Of a DNA stretch of 64,000 bases, positions 51,635-60,994 are shown piece by piece; position 1 is the stretch's first letter, and each line of letters opens with the position of its first letter. The notes under the pieces were generated by a model. The model was not told the DNA's origin. It saw only the letters and a program-made list of their open reading frames with translations, and did not search any database. The DNA comes from Kutzneria buriramensis (GTDB lineage Bacteria; Actinomycetota; Actinomycetes; Mycobacteriales; Pseudonocardiaceae): assembly GCF_043575855.1 (NCBI RefSeq), contig NZ_CP144375.1, positions 434,001 through 498,000 on the forward strand. The letters run 5' to 3'. The position numbers and the translations under genes were made by a program.

Positions 51635-52201
51635 GTGCCACGCAATGCCGACGAGGTGCGGCTGCGGCTCCAGGAGGCCGCGCTTGAGCTGTATCTGGAT
51701 CAGGGCTACGACAAGACCACGGCCGGCGACATCGCCGCCCGCGCCGGGGTCACCGAGCGGACCTTCTTCCGCCACTTCGTCGACAAGCGCGAGGTCTTCT
51801 TCGACGGCCAGACCCAGCTGTGCGAGCTGCTGACCGCCGCGGTCGCCGCGGTGCCGGCCGGCACCAAACCGCTCCCCACCCTGCGGGCCGCGTTCCACCA
51901 GGCCGTGCCGCTGATCGAGCACAACCGGCCGATCACCGAGCGACGACATCCGGTCATCGCGGCGACCCCGGCGTTGCGGGAGCGGGCGCTGGCCAAGAAC
52001 GCGGCCCTGGTCGACGCGCTCACCGACGCCCTCCGCGCCCGCGGTGTCGCCGAGCAGCTCGCGGCGTTGTGCGCGCAGATCGGCATGGACACGTATTCGA
52101 TCGCGATCCGCCGGTGGGGAGCCGACCGCACCGACGATCTCCACATCCACCTCGACCAGGCCTTCACCGATCTGAGACTCGCCGCGAACGCCCTGAGGTG
52201 A
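51635..52201 (+). CDS. TetR-family repressor of the SDR-hydrolase operon
   Basis: A 188-residue TetR protein from GTG at 51635. The HTH reads DQGYDKTTAGDIAARAGVTE with the recognition segment RTFFRHFVDKREVFFDG. The C-terminal ligand domain is compact (about 80-185). Its promoter overlaps the fourth palindrome of the operator array and the message is probably leaderless, so it represses itself and the divergent SDR-hydrolase genes. Confidence 0.9.
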   Translation: MPRNADEVRLRLQEAALELYLDQGYDKTTAGDIAARAGVTERTFFRHFVDKREVFFDGQTQLCELLTAAVAAVPAGTKPLPTLRAAFHQAVPLIEHNRPITERRHPVIAATPALRERALAKNAALVDALTDALRARGVAEQLAALCAQIGMDTYSIAIRRWGADRTDDLHIHLDQAFTDLRLAANALR

Positions 52202-52407
52202 GGCCAGATCGGGCTCCTGGCTGACGGAGACGACGGCCTCGGACACAACGAAACGCGGCACGGCTCCGCTCCGGTCCGCGGGCCTGCTAATAGGCATGAG
52301 CGATCAGGTGGGGCAGCCCGCCCGGCGGTGGCCCTGGGCATGACTGGACCGTCGACCACATCGCCGAGCACACCACTGCTTCCTCGGTGACGACGGAACT
52401 CGTGCCG

Positions 52408-53379
52408 TCACGGTGTCAACGCCGAGGCGTCGAGCAGATCTTCCGGCGGCACCCACAGCGGGGCACCGTCCCGCTCGGGCTGGAGCCAACGGCGGCGTTC
52501 GGCCGTTTCCCGGGCCAGGTGGAGGAACTGCTGGACGGCTTCCGACTGCTCACCGTCGCGCCACGCAAGGGACCACGGATACACGGGCCGGAGTTCCTCC
52601 GGCCGATGGATCGGCATGCCCATGCCCGCATAGCGGTGGGCGTAGGAGTCGAATTCGAGCACGTAGGCCTCGTCGCGGGCGCGGGCGACAGCGGCGTGAC
52701 AGTGGTCGAAGGTGCCGGGGTTGCCCAGCCACCGCAACACCAGGCCGGTGTGCTGCTCCAGCGAGCTGAGGTAGCGGCCGTGCGTGTTGTAGAGCGCCGA
52801 GCCGGGTGGATCCCCGAAGACCTCGATGGGGCGCTCATGCAGTGAGGCGGCGGGACGGGGTGAGTCTCCGGGCCGTCCCACCAGCCAGAACGGCTCCAGC
52901 CGGAGCAACGCGTGCCGCCACCCCGTCGGGTGGTCGGTTCTCATCGCCGCGGTCACCCGGATGATCGCGACGTCGAGCTGGTCGGCCAGCAGCGCGGCCA
53001 ACTGCCGGGTGCTGTCCATCGAGCTCTCCACGACCCTCACGTCGGGGAACCGCTCGCGAAAGGCGTCCGCGATGACGCGGCCGCTGTCCAGGCTGAAGAT
53101 GTGGGCGATACGCACGCGATCGGGCTCCAGCCCGCGCTGCATCCGGTCCGCGAGGGCCAGCAGCTGCCTGGCCTGTTCCAGGAAGTGCTCACCCCGCCGC
53201 GTGAGGGCGACATGGCGGCTGTCGCGCAGCAGCAGCTGACCGCCGAGGTGGTCCTCCAGCTTGCGGATCTGCTTGGACAACGCCGGCTGGCTGATGAACA
53301 GCCGGGCCGCGGCCCGGCCGAAGTGCAGCTCGTCGGCGACCGTGACGAAGTAGCGCACCAGCCTGAGGTCGAGATCCAT
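52408..53379 (-). CDS. LysR-family transcriptional regulator
   Basis: A 323-residue LTTR. The ATG at 53379 follows GGGAGGA by 5 nt. The N-terminal winged HTH reads MDLDLRLVRYFVTVADELHF with FISQPALSKQIRKLEDHLGG. The substrate-binding domain starts about residue 90 (VRIAHIFSLDSGRVIADAFR) and includes LADQLDVAIIRV. It is divergent from the hydrolase-SDR pair beginning at 53522, which it probably activates in response to a ligand related to their substrate. Confidence 0.92.
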   Translation of the reverse strand: MDLDLRLVRYFVTVADELHFGRAAARLFISQPALSKQIRKLEDHLGGQLLLRDSRHVALTRRGEHFLEQARQLLALADRMQRGLEPDRVRIAHIFSLDSGRVIADAFRERFPDVRVVESSMDSTRQLAALLADQLDVAIIRVTAAMRTDHPTGWRHALLRLEPFWLVGRPGDSPRPAASLHERPIEVFGDPPGSALYNTHGRYLSSLEQHTGLVLRWLGNPGTFDHCHAAVARARDEAYVLEFDSYAHRYAGMGMPIHRPEELRPVYPWSLAWRDGEQSEAVQQFLHLARETAERRRWLQPERDGAPLWVPPEDLLDASALTP

Positions 53380-53521
53380 CCGGTCCTCCCGGCATGACCG
53401 TAGGGCGGGACCGGCAACGATGCCAGGGCGGTTATCGATCGCGGCGGAACGGGTCTTGGACGGCCGGGCCGCCGCCGGTGTTGTCTTCCCACCAACAAGC
53501 CCGGCGGAGCGGAGGAGCGTC

Positions 53522-54322
53522 ATGTCGGACAACAGACCACCGGTCGTGTTCATCCACGGCCTGTGGCTGCACGCGACCAGCTGGCAGCCCTGGATCGACC
53601 ACTTCGACGCGGCCGGCTACTCCGCCGTCGCGCCGGGCTGGCCGCACGAGCCCGATACCGTCGAAGGAGCCCGGGAACACCCGGAGGCGGTCGCGGACAC
53701 CACCATCGACCAGGCCACCGAGCACTTCGCCTCGATCATCGCCGGCCTCGACGCGACGCCGGTGATCATCGGCCACTCCTTCGGTGGCCTGATCACGGAG
53801 AAGCTGCTCGGCCAGGGCATCGGGCGCGCCGGCGTCGCGATCGACCCGGCCCAGATCAAGGGCGTCCTCCCGCTGCCGCTGGCCCAGCTGCGCGCCGGGC
53901 TGCCGGCGCTGGGCAATCCGGCCAACCTGCATCGAGCCGTCACCTTGACCGAGCAGGAGTTCCGCTTCGGCTTCGGCAACGCGCTGACCGAGCAGGAGTC
54001 GGCCGGCATCTACCGGCGGTGGGTCGTGCCGGCGCCGGCCCGTCCGCTGTTCCAGGCGGCGGCCGCGAACTTCGTGCTGCACTCGCAGGCGCAGGTCGAC
54101 ACCCGCCGCGCCGATCGCGGACCGCTGCTGCTGATCTCCGGGACCGCCGACCACACCGTGCCCGACGTCGTCACCCGCTCCACGCTCAAGCAGTACCGGG
54201 ACTCCACCGCGGTCACCGAGTTCACGCAGTTCGAAGGCCGCGGCCACTCCCTGACGGTCGACAGCGGCTGGCGCGACGTCGCCGACGTCGTCCTCGACTG
54301 GCTGCACACCCACGGCATCTAG
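53522..54322 (+). CDS. Alpha/beta hydrolase
   Basis: A 266-residue hydrolase. The ATG at 53522 is 5 nt after GGAGGAG. The oxyanion region is VVFIHGLWLHATSW, the nucleophile elbow GHSFGG in PVIIGHSFGGLITEKLLG, the acid in LISGTADHTVPD and the His in EGRGHSLTVDSGW. Short chain length and a C-terminal WLHTHGI suggest an esterase or a haloperoxidase-like fold without cofactor. It is followed after 9 bp by an SDR gene in the same operon, controlled by the divergent LysR. Confidence 0.88.
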   Translation: MSDNRPPVVFIHGLWLHATSWQPWIDHFDAAGYSAVAPGWPHEPDTVEGAREHPEAVADTTIDQATEHFASIIAGLDATPVIIGHSFGGLITEKLLGQGIGRAGVAIDPAQIKGVLPLPLAQLRAGLPALGNPANLHRAVTLTEQEFRFGFGNALTEQESAGIYRRWVVPAPARPLFQAAAANFVLHSQAQVDTRRADRGPLLLISGTADHTVPDVVTRSTLKQYRDSTAVTEFTQFEGRGHSLTVDSGWRDVADVVLDWLHTHGI

Positions 54323-54331
54323 GGAGACCAC

Positions 54332-55126
54332 ATGGATCTCGGACTCGACGGCAAGGTCGCCGTGGTCACCGGCGCCAGCAAGGGCATCGGCCTGGCCATC
54401 GCCGCCGCGCTCGTCGCCGAGGGCGCCCACGTCATCGCCGGCGCCCGGTCCAGCAGCCCGGAGCTGGACGCGCTCACCGAGGACGGCAGGGCGCGCGCCG
54501 TCGCTGTCGACCTCGGCACCGTCGACGGCCCCGGGCGGCTCGTGGACGCGGCGCTGGCCGACCGCGGCCGCATCGACATCCTGATCAACAACGTCGGCTC
54601 GGTGACGCCGAGAACGACCGGATTCCTGCTCGTCACCGACGACCAGTGGGCACACTCGATCACCCTCAACTTCCTGGCCGCGGTGCGCACGACCCGTGCC
54701 GCGCTGCCGGCGATGCTGACCGCCGGCCGGGGCAGTGTCGTCAACACCGCCTCGGTCAACGCCACCCTGCCCGACCCCACCGTGATCGACTACGGCGCGG
54801 CGAAGGCCGCACTGGTCAACCTCACCAAGGCGCTGTCCAAGGAGTTCGGCCCGCACGGCATCCGGGTCAACTCCATCAGCCCCGGTCCGGTCGCCACCGA
54901 CCTCTGGCTGGGCGCCGGGGGCGTGGCCGAGGCCATCGCCGCCACCGCCGGCGCCACCGCCGGTTCGGTCGCCGACGCGGCGGCCGCCCAGGCGGTCACC
55001 GGCCGTTTCACCAGGCCTGAGGAGGTCGCCGACCTCGCGCTGTTCCTGGCCAGCGACCACGTCGCTGGCAACGTCACCGGCGCGAACGTGACGATCGACG
55101 GCGGATTCACCACCGAAACCCACTGA
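54332..55126 (+). CDS. Short-chain dehydrogenase/reductase
   Basis: A 264-residue SDR with TGASKGIG (about residues 13-20), INNVGS, a VVNTASVNATLPDP segment with the catalytic Ser position, and YGAAKAALVNLTKALSKEFG with Tyr and Lys. The C-terminus is GANVTIDGGF. An Ala/Thr-rich insertion (about 198-220) precedes the last helices. GGGAGA lies upstream of the ATG at 54332. It is co-transcribed with the hydrolase; together they parallel the SDR-hydrolase pair on the other side of the cassette, but the two SDRs are not close copies. Confidence 0.92.
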   Translation: MDLGLDGKVAVVTGASKGIGLAIAAALVAEGAHVIAGARSSSPELDALTEDGRARAVAVDLGTVDGPGRLVDAALADRGRIDILINNVGSVTPRTTGFLLVTDDQWAHSITLNFLAAVRTTRAALPAMLTAGRGSVVNTASVNATLPDPTVIDYGAAKAALVNLTKALSKEFGPHGIRVNSISPGPVATDLWLGAGGVAEAIAATAGATAGSVADAAAAQAVTGRFTRPEEVADLALFLASDHVAGNVTGANVTIDGGFTTETH

Positions 55127-55174
55127 CGGCCTCCGTTCGCGACGGTGTCCGTCGACCGCTCGCCCTTCGCCCTT

Positions 55175-55216
55175 CGGCTACTTGTCGAATGGCGGTACGA
55201 CCGATGCCCGGCCAGG
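55175..55216 (+). repeat. 42-bp direct repeat, right copy
   Basis: This matches 49676-49717 at 41 of 42 positions. It directly abuts the truncated RHS gene remnant on its right and lies 48 bp after the SDR stop on its left. Confidence 0.85.
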
Positions 55217-55410
55217 GCGGGATTGTTGCCGATGCCTGAGTAGGTGAACGTGGCACCGGTGTCGGTGAGCGCCCGGCCGAGGGCGTCGTAGGTGTAGGAC
55301 TGGGTGCCCTGCGACGTCATCTCGCCGAAAGCGTCCGATGTGGACCGTGTGGTGCCGGACGTGTTGGACTGCGAGGACATGACGCCCCGCGCGGCGTACG
55401 TCCGGTCTGC
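55217..55410 (-). pseudogene. RHS/YD-repeat protein fragment
   Basis: The minus-strand frame reads STSDAFGEMTSQGTQSYTYD and ALGRALTDTGATFTYSGIGN, a typical RHS repeat (YD-ALGR and FTYSGxGN). It stops being RHS-like exactly where the 42-bp repeat begins. RHS proteins are very large (over 1,000 residues), so this is a small leftover. Confidence 0.7.
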
Positions 55411-55648
55411 GGCCCGCGGGCTGTCGTGTGCGTGTGCTGCCGGCCATGGCCAAACCATCGACCTCGGGGCGGGGTTTGCTCAACTGGTGGGCGGTCTGCG
55501 CGGCGTCGAGGCCGTAGAGGGTGAGACGCTGGCGGCAAGGTCGCGCCGCCGGGTGTCAATACAATTCCCAGCGAAATATGACACCGGCCACTAGTGGTCG
55601 TGCCCAGCAGGTGTGCCGGCCGGTTCCCAGCGCGTACGGTCTCGCGAC

Positions 55649-56545
55649 GTGACCGAGCAACCAGAGATCTCAAGGCGGACTGTTCCCGTGGATCGGTTGC
55701 AGAGAGGTGATCACTCGTGTACGGCCTTCACCGACGACGAGGCCCACTGGCAGGTACTGACCGCCTACACCCGGACCGGTCTGGCCGAGGGCGAGAAGGT
55801 CCTGATCATCCTGGACCCCCATGATCTCAGCGACGACGAGGTCGTGGCACGCATGGACTGCGGCACCGGCCGTGTGGAAGCCGCCTGGGACAGTGGCCAG
55901 CTGGTGTTGACACGCAGTCCGTCCTTCTTCGACTTCCCGGACGGCCGTTTCGACAAGCAGCGACAGGCTAAAACCTTTGAGAAGGAGATTGAGCGCGCCC
56001 GTGAGGAGGGCTGGTCGGGGTTACGAAACGCGGGCGACATGGGATGGGTGCTGGAGCAGGGCCTGAGCGACGATGAGGTGGTGGACTACGAATCCTCCGT
56101 GGAGTCGTTGTTCGCGGATGGTCGCTTCACCGCGATCTGCTGGTACGACCAGCGGCGGTTCAGCGACTATCTGGTGGCCGCGGCGTGCGAGGTCCACCCG
56201 CTTCGAGTGTTGGAACGTCTCGACGCGATCGACGTCGTGCGGACCACGAAGGGTGGACGGATCGCCGGTGCGGCGGAGCTGCCCACCCGTGAGAAGTTCA
56301 CGGAAGCCCTGCGCGCGGCGCTGGAGCGACCGGAAAGCCGTGGCCCCTTCCATTTCGAGCTGGATCTGACCGATCTGACCTTCATGGAGGCGCACTGCGC
56401 CTGGCAGCTGATCAACCTCGCCGGCTCGCTGCCCGAGGGCAGCAAGGTCACCGTCAGCTGCGGGCCGCTGGTCGAACTGGTCCTTCGGGGACTCGGCGTC
56501 GACACCGTGTCGCAGTTGGAGCTCAAGGTGGAGGAATTTGAATGA
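55649..56545 (+). CDS. MEDS-domain sensor with STAS domain
   Basis: About 298 residues from GTG at 55649. The N-terminal MEDS (methanogen/methylotroph DcmR sensory) domain covers about 15-190, with GDHSCTAFTDDEAHWQVLTA, EGEKVLIILDP, SFFDFPDGRFDKQRQAKTFE and a FTAICWYDQRRFSDYLVA end. A C-terminal STAS domain covers about 205-298 (FHFELDLTDLTFMEAHCAWQ, SCGPLVELVLRGLGVD). In other MEDS-STAS proteins a phosphorylatable Ser is usual before the FMD motif; here DLTDLTFMEAH has Thr. It overlaps by 4 bp an HATPase gene, giving an antagonist/anti-sigma pair in a partner-switching module. Confidence 0.88.
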   Translation: MTEQPEISRRTVPVDRLQRGDHSCTAFTDDEAHWQVLTAYTRTGLAEGEKVLIILDPHDLSDDEVVARMDCGTGRVEAAWDSGQLVLTRSPSFFDFPDGRFDKQRQAKTFEKEIERAREEGWSGLRNAGDMGWVLEQGLSDDEVVDYESSVESLFADGRFTAICWYDQRRFSDYLVAAACEVHPLRVLERLDAIDVVRTTKGGRIAGAAELPTREKFTEALRAALERPESRGPFHFELDLTDLTFMEAHCAWQLINLAGSLPEGSKVTVSCGPLVELVLRGLGVDTVSQLELKVEEFE

Positions 56546-56937
56546 GCGAAGGTCATCTCCTGCACCTCGACTTCGGTCGTGCCGATCTTCCGCTGATGCG
56601 GCTCCTGGTGGCCGAGTGTCTGTTGCGGGTCGGGGTGAACGAACGGGTACGGCGAACGTTTCTCCAGGCGGCGCTGGAGATCGCGTGCAACGCGGTGATC
56701 CAGAGTGGCGGCTCGGCCAACCTCGTGGTGCGCTTGGCGGACGGGACACTGCGGTGCGAGGTCACCGACCAAAGCACCGGCCCGCATCGCCTGCTGTCAC
56801 AGGGCCCGCCCACCGGAGGAAACCACGGCTTGCGGCTGGCCGAGGCGCTCACCGGGCGGCTCGAACTGTGCCCCGGACCCGGAGGCCGGGGCACTACCGC
56901 GGCTGTGGCCGTTCGCCTGGCGGATCTGTCGAAGTGA
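56542..56937 (+). CDS. Anti-sigma-type ATPase partner of the MEDS-STAS protein
   Basis: A 131-residue GHKL ATPase; the ATG at 56542 overlaps the preceding stop. The N box is LEIACNAVIQSGG (Asn present), a poorly conserved G1 box is in RCEVTDQSTGPH, and the G2 box is GGNHGLRLAEALTGRLEL. It probably binds or phosphorylates the STAS domain encoded upstream. No sigma factor gene is adjacent, so the output is elsewhere. Its last 44 bp overlap the convergent LuxR gene. Confidence 0.82.
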   Translation: MSEGHLLHLDFGRADLPLMRLLVAECLLRVGVNERVRRTFLQAALEIACNAVIQSGGSANLVVRLADGTLRCEVTDQSTGPHRLLSQGPPTGGNHGLRLAEALTGRLELCPGPGGRGTTAAVAVRLADLSK

Positions 56938-59185
56938 GCCAGACGGCCACCTGGGTGCGGTTGGTCAACCCCAGCTTGACCAGGATGCGCTGCACATGGC
57001 CCTCGGCGGTGCGCTGCGCGATCACGAGGGCGCTGGCGATCTGCTTGTCCGTCAGGCCCTGGGCGACCAGCTCGGCGACTTGCCTCTCGCGCGGCGTCAG
57101 CCCACTGGATGCCGCCCTGGCCGTTGTCTCCTGTGGTGCGCCCCGAGATGGGGCCTCAGACCGCTCCTGCAAAGAGTAGGCGACGGCCTCGTCCGTCGAG
57201 AGTGTGAGGCCGCGCTGGAAAGCCCGCTCGAAACCGCGGTCGCCCAGGGTCTTGCGGGCCCGCCGCTCGCTCACCCGGATCCGCCCCGTCTGCTGTTGTG
57301 CTGTCGACTGACCCCGGCTGATGCGGTGCCAGATCTTGTCGGACGCGCCCAGCAGTACGGCGGCGCGCTCGGCGGCGCCTTGGCCGATGGCGATCGCGGC
57401 CAGCACGTCGAGGGTCCTGCTGAGTCCCTGCGGTGAATGGACTACGTACTCGAGCCGTAGGCAGTCGCGGGCGTGTGTGGTGGCGCTGTCGAATTCTCCC
57501 ATCGCCCAATACGCCATGGCGAGTGTGCGCAGCAGGTACGACCGGGCCCACTGCTCGCCGTACGCCTCGCAGACGGCGAGGGCCTCGGCGCACAGCTGCA
57601 CGGCCCGTTCGGGACTGCTCCGGAAGACGAGCGAGCAGGCGAGCTCGACCCGGCCGAGCACGGCGAAACTCATCAGGTCGCTCCGATCGGACACGATATC
57701 GGCGAGCGAGATGACGGGCGGGTCCGCCTGCTCGGGCACCGGTCGACCGGAGCGGTCATCGGCCTGGAGCACGGCTGCCGACCGGCTGTGGATCAGCGAT
57801 ACCACACCGCTCGCCCACTGCGCCTTGGCCGGGGCGCCGCGCGGCTTCACGCCTTCGCACAGGGCCAGGTTCCGCAGCCAGTGCCGTACCTCAAAACGCA
57901 GCACGCAGCAGCTCCAGTAGAACCACAGGGTCCCGACCAGCTTCAGGCCGAGCCGGGCCTCGCCGGGAGTGGTGAGACAGAAGTCGAAGGCCGCGCGGAG
58001 ATTGTCCTGCTCGGCCCGCAGATGGGCGATGATCTCCAGCTGGCGCGGGCCGAACCACTGCCTCTCGTACTCCTCGGCCAGGCGCAGATAGTAGTCCCGA
58101 AGCCGGCCACGGACAGTGGGCGCCTTGCCGAGCTCGTTCAGCTTCTCCAGACCGTAGTCCCGCAGCGAGCTCAGCAGCCGATACCGGATGCTGCTGCCAT
58201 CAGCCACCGCGACCAGTATGGACTTGTCCACCAGTTCGCTGACCACATCGAGCACGTCAACACGCTCGACATCCTCCCCAGCACACACCGCTTCCGCCGC
58301 ACTCAGGTCAGCGCTGCCGGCGAACACCGAGAGCAGCGCCCAGACCAACTGCTCCCGCGGGGTGCACAGGTCGTAACTCCAGTCCACGGTCGAACGCAGC
58401 GTCTGATGGCGGGGCAGCGCGGCGCGATTCCCGCCCGCGAGCAGCCGGTAACGGTCGTCCAGCCGCTCGACCAGCTGGTCGACCTGTAAGATCCGCATCT
58501 GCACGGCGGCCAGCTCGATCGCGAGCGGCAGTCCGTCCAGCCGGCTGCACAGCCGGGCCACGGCCTCCAGGTTCTCCGCGGTGATCGCGAAGCCGGGGAC
58601 AACGGCAGCCGCGCGATTGGCGAACAGTTCCAGGGCCGGGAAGCGTTTGGCGGCGGCCACGCCCCGGGCCAGTTCCTCACGTTTCGGGACTGGCAGGGGC
58701 TGTACCTCCAGCAGGTACTCCCCAAGCAGACACAGTCGGTGCCGGCTGGTGGCCACAACTCGTACCTCTACCGCCTGCGTCAGGACCGTGCCCACAAGTC
58801 GCACGCAGGCGTCAAGCAGATGCTCGCAGTTGTCCAGCACCAGCAGCAGTTGCTGCTCCCGCAGGTGCTCGACGAGAACAGCCAACGGGTCTCTGTCCGT
58901 CTCGTCGCGGATCCCCAGTACGTCGGCGACCGCATACGGCACGAGCGCCTGGTCCTGAAGCGGGGCCAGCGATACCAGCCACACCCCGTCGGCAAAAGCC
59001 CGCAGGAGTTGTTCCGCCACACGCACCGCCAGCCGGGTCTTGCCGACCCCGCCGACGCCGGTCAGCGTCAGCAGCCGGCTGACCGACAGAATCCGCTTCG
59101 CCTCCGCCACCTCGTGCCGCCGGCCCACGAAACTGGTTGTCTCCGCGGGAAGGCAGGCCGCGCCCCGCGACCCGGATCCGCCCAT
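56894..59185 (-). CDS. LuxR-family regulator with N-terminal NB-ARC-type ATPase
   Basis: A 763-residue regulator. Walker A GVGGVGKTRLAVRVAEQLL lies near residue 43, Walker B in LLLVLDNCEHLLDACVRLVG, and GLPLAIELAAVQMRILQVDQ is the usual GLPLA motif. A helical middle with weak TPR character spans 380-650. The C-terminal LuxR HTH has LTPRERQVAELVAQGLTDKQ, ISALVIAQRTAEGHVQRILV-like recognition sequence and NRTQVAVWL. Such proteins are common pathway regulators in actinomycetes. The 3' end overlaps the HATPase gene by 44 bp, tail to tail. Confidence 0.92.
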   Translation of the reverse strand: MGGSGSRGAACLPAETTSFVGRRHEVAEAKRILSVSRLLTLTGVGGVGKTRLAVRVAEQLLRAFADGVWLVSLAPLQDQALVPYAVADVLGIRDETDRDPLAVLVEHLREQQLLLVLDNCEHLLDACVRLVGTVLTQAVEVRVVATSRHRLCLLGEYLLEVQPLPVPKREELARGVAAAKRFPALELFANRAAAVVPGFAITAENLEAVARLCSRLDGLPLAIELAAVQMRILQVDQLVERLDDRYRLLAGGNRAALPRHQTLRSTVDWSYDLCTPREQLVWALLSVFAGSADLSAAEAVCAGEDVERVDVLDVVSELVDKSILVAVADGSSIRYRLLSSLRDYGLEKLNELGKAPTVRGRLRDYYLRLAEEYERQWFGPRQLEIIAHLRAEQDNLRAAFDFCLTTPGEARLGLKLVGTLWFYWSCCVLRFEVRHWLRNLALCEGVKPRGAPAKAQWASGVVSLIHSRSAAVLQADDRSGRPVPEQADPPVISLADIVSDRSDLMSFAVLGRVELACSLVFRSSPERAVQLCAEALAVCEAYGEQWARSYLLRTLAMAYWAMGEFDSATTHARDCLRLEYVVHSPQGLSRTLDVLAAIAIGQGAAERAAVLLGASDKIWHRISRGQSTAQQQTGRIRVSERRARKTLGDRGFERAFQRGLTLSTDEAVAYSLQERSEAPSRGAPQETTARAASSGLTPRERQVAELVAQGLTDKQIASALVIAQRTAEGHVQRILVKLGLTNRTQVAVWLTSTDPPGERPQPR

Positions 59186-59349
59186 GACCGGTCACGCCTT
59201 TCGAGTTGGAAGCTTCACTTCGTCGACCAGATGCAAATCCTGACCACGCCGGACACGCGGCGAAACAACAAGTGACGGCGCATTGTCGTCAACGTCGTTT
59301 TCCGCCAGTGACTGAACGCGGTCCCGGTTCAACGAGGTTGTCGGTTGAG

Positions 59350-60479
59350 CCTGTGGGTGCCGAAAATGTCAGGCGCATGGTTTGAGCTGGGAGTATTCGT
59401 GGATGGCACCGCCGAGCCGATCGACTCGGATGATCTTGGCACTGGATGGGGCGCGTTCAGGTTCGGTGGCATCACCTGGGGCCATCTGGTGCGGGGAACA
59501 GTGCGGGCGGGCGGTGTTGTAGTGGTCGACGTACTCGGCGTGGGGGCGTTGTAGATCAAGAGTTTGTCGAGGCACGCGCGCCGACATGACCCGACCCAGC
59601 GTTCCATCATCGAGTTTGCTCGAGGAGCCCGGACCGGTGCGAGTAGGATCGTGGCGCCCAGCGCGCGAAAGATCTCGTCAAAGCCCCGGGTGAACTTCGT
59701 GTCCCGGTCGCGCAGCACGAACCTGGTCCGTTGGGCGAGTTCCTCGTGATCCATGAACAGGTTGCGAGCCTGTTGGGCGGTCCAGGCGGCGGTGGGGTGT
59801 GCGGTGACGCCCAGCAGGTACACGCGGCGGGGTGACGTGCTCGATGGCGACCAGGGCATAGAGTCTGGCGGTGGTGATCGTGTCGCAGTGGAAGAAGTCC
59901 AGTGCCACGATCCCGGCGGCTTGAGCTCGGAGGAACTCGCGCCAGGTGGGGCCCGATCGTCGCGGGGCGGGGTCGATCCCGGCCTTCTTCAGGATCTCCC
60001 ACACCGTGGACGGCGCCGCTGCACAGCCCAGGCGGTGTAGCTCACCGTGGATCCCGCGATAGGCCCAATTCGTGTTCTCGTGGGCGAGCCGTACGGCTGG
60101 GCGTCCAGCGCGGCGTGGCTGGGTCCAGCGGCGTGCGACCAAATCGCGATGCCATCGCAGCAGCGTCGCGGGAGTGACCGGCAGGTGGGAACGTCTGGTC
60201 TTGGACAGCAGGCGAGTGAGTGCCGCCAGCAGGGCCCGATCCGCCCACGTGCGCGGCGGTCGCGGTGTGCTTCGACGTAAGACCGCGTTCTCGTGCCGCA
60301 GAACGAGTATCTCGATGTTCTTGTCCACGTCGGATATCGCGAGTAGCGCGATCCACGACGCGAGCCGGCAGAGCATCAGGTACAGCAGGCGCAACACCAT
60401 GAGACACGATCATGCCGGGCCGCGTGCTCGACGTTCTTCGAGTTCAGACGCGTTGCGCCACTTTTTCGGCACCCACAGG
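59350..60479 (-). mobile_element. Integrase-core IS element with 17-bp terminal repeats
   Basis: A 1,130-bp element bounded by perfect inverted repeats CCTGTGGGTGCCGAAAA (59350-59366) and its complement at 60463-60479. It contains a broken integrase-core transposase gene. The right end cuts into a response-regulator gene. No clear target duplication is visible. Confidence 0.8.
59369..60400 (-). pseudogene. IS481/IS3-like integrase transposase, frameshifted twice
   Basis: Three successive frames are required. From the ATG at 60400: MVLRLLYLMLCRLASW, EILVLRHENAVLRRSTPRPP, AYRGIHGELHRLGCAAAPST and VALDFFHCDTITTARLYALV (first catalytic Asp). Then YLLGVTAHPTAAWTAQQARN, RDTKFTRGFDEIFRALGATI (second Asp) and RAPRANSMMERWVGS (Glu). 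Then EYVDHYNTARPH and GGAIHEYSQLKPCA. Two indels make it inactive. Its start resembles that of the chimeric fragment at 35485. Confidence 0.8.
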
Positions 60480-60814
60480 GTTACGAGGAGATACAGGGCG
60501 CGATCCCGGCCGCCGCGGCCGGCGACGCCGTGTTCGCCGCGGCGATGGCCGGTCGGATGATGGACATCATCGCCGCAGCGGCGTGGGCCGATGTCGCGAC
60601 GCAGCACGGCTTGTCCCTACGAGAACGCGAGGTGCTGGTCCTGTCGGCGGCCGGCAGCGGCACGAGCGACATCGCTCGCCGTCTCCACCTGAGCGTCAAG
60701 ATTGTCCGCAACCGCGTCTCAGCGGTGCTGGCCAAGCTCGGTATGCCCGATCGGGCCTGGGCGATCGCGTGGGCGCGATCGGCAGGGCTGGGGCCGCCCG
60801 AGGACGGTCGCTGA
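60480..60814 (+). pseudogene. NarL/FixJ response regulator C-terminal half, cut by IS
   Basis: Immediately after the IS end the frame reads IQGAIPAAAAGDAVFAAAMA, then the LuxR HTH LSLREREVLVLSAAGSGTSD, IARRLHLSVKIVRNRVSAVL and AKLGMPDRAWAIAWAR. The receiver domain with the phosphoryl Asp is missing on the other side of the IS, so the gene was truncated on insertion or deleted afterwards. No sensor kinase gene is adjacent. An ATG at 60530 could still express the HTH part alone. Confidence 0.7.
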
Positions 60815-60994
60815 TCGGGCACGTGGGGACGTGCGCCCAATGTACTGGTAGGCACGGGAGTTGGAACGTGTGGAATTGAGACCCCTCGCACGTGACCTGC
60901 TGTCGCTCTGCTCTGGGCAAGCCCGATGCCGGAAACATGGCTCCAGCGGAAACCAAGGTGACAGCCTGCGCCGGGAATCCATACTGTCGGCCGC

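Noticed and set aside
53432..55123. 563-codon minus-strand frame opposite the hydrolase-SDR operon
   Set aside because: Shadow of high-GC coding DNA; both plus-strand genes have full motifs and ribosome binding sites.
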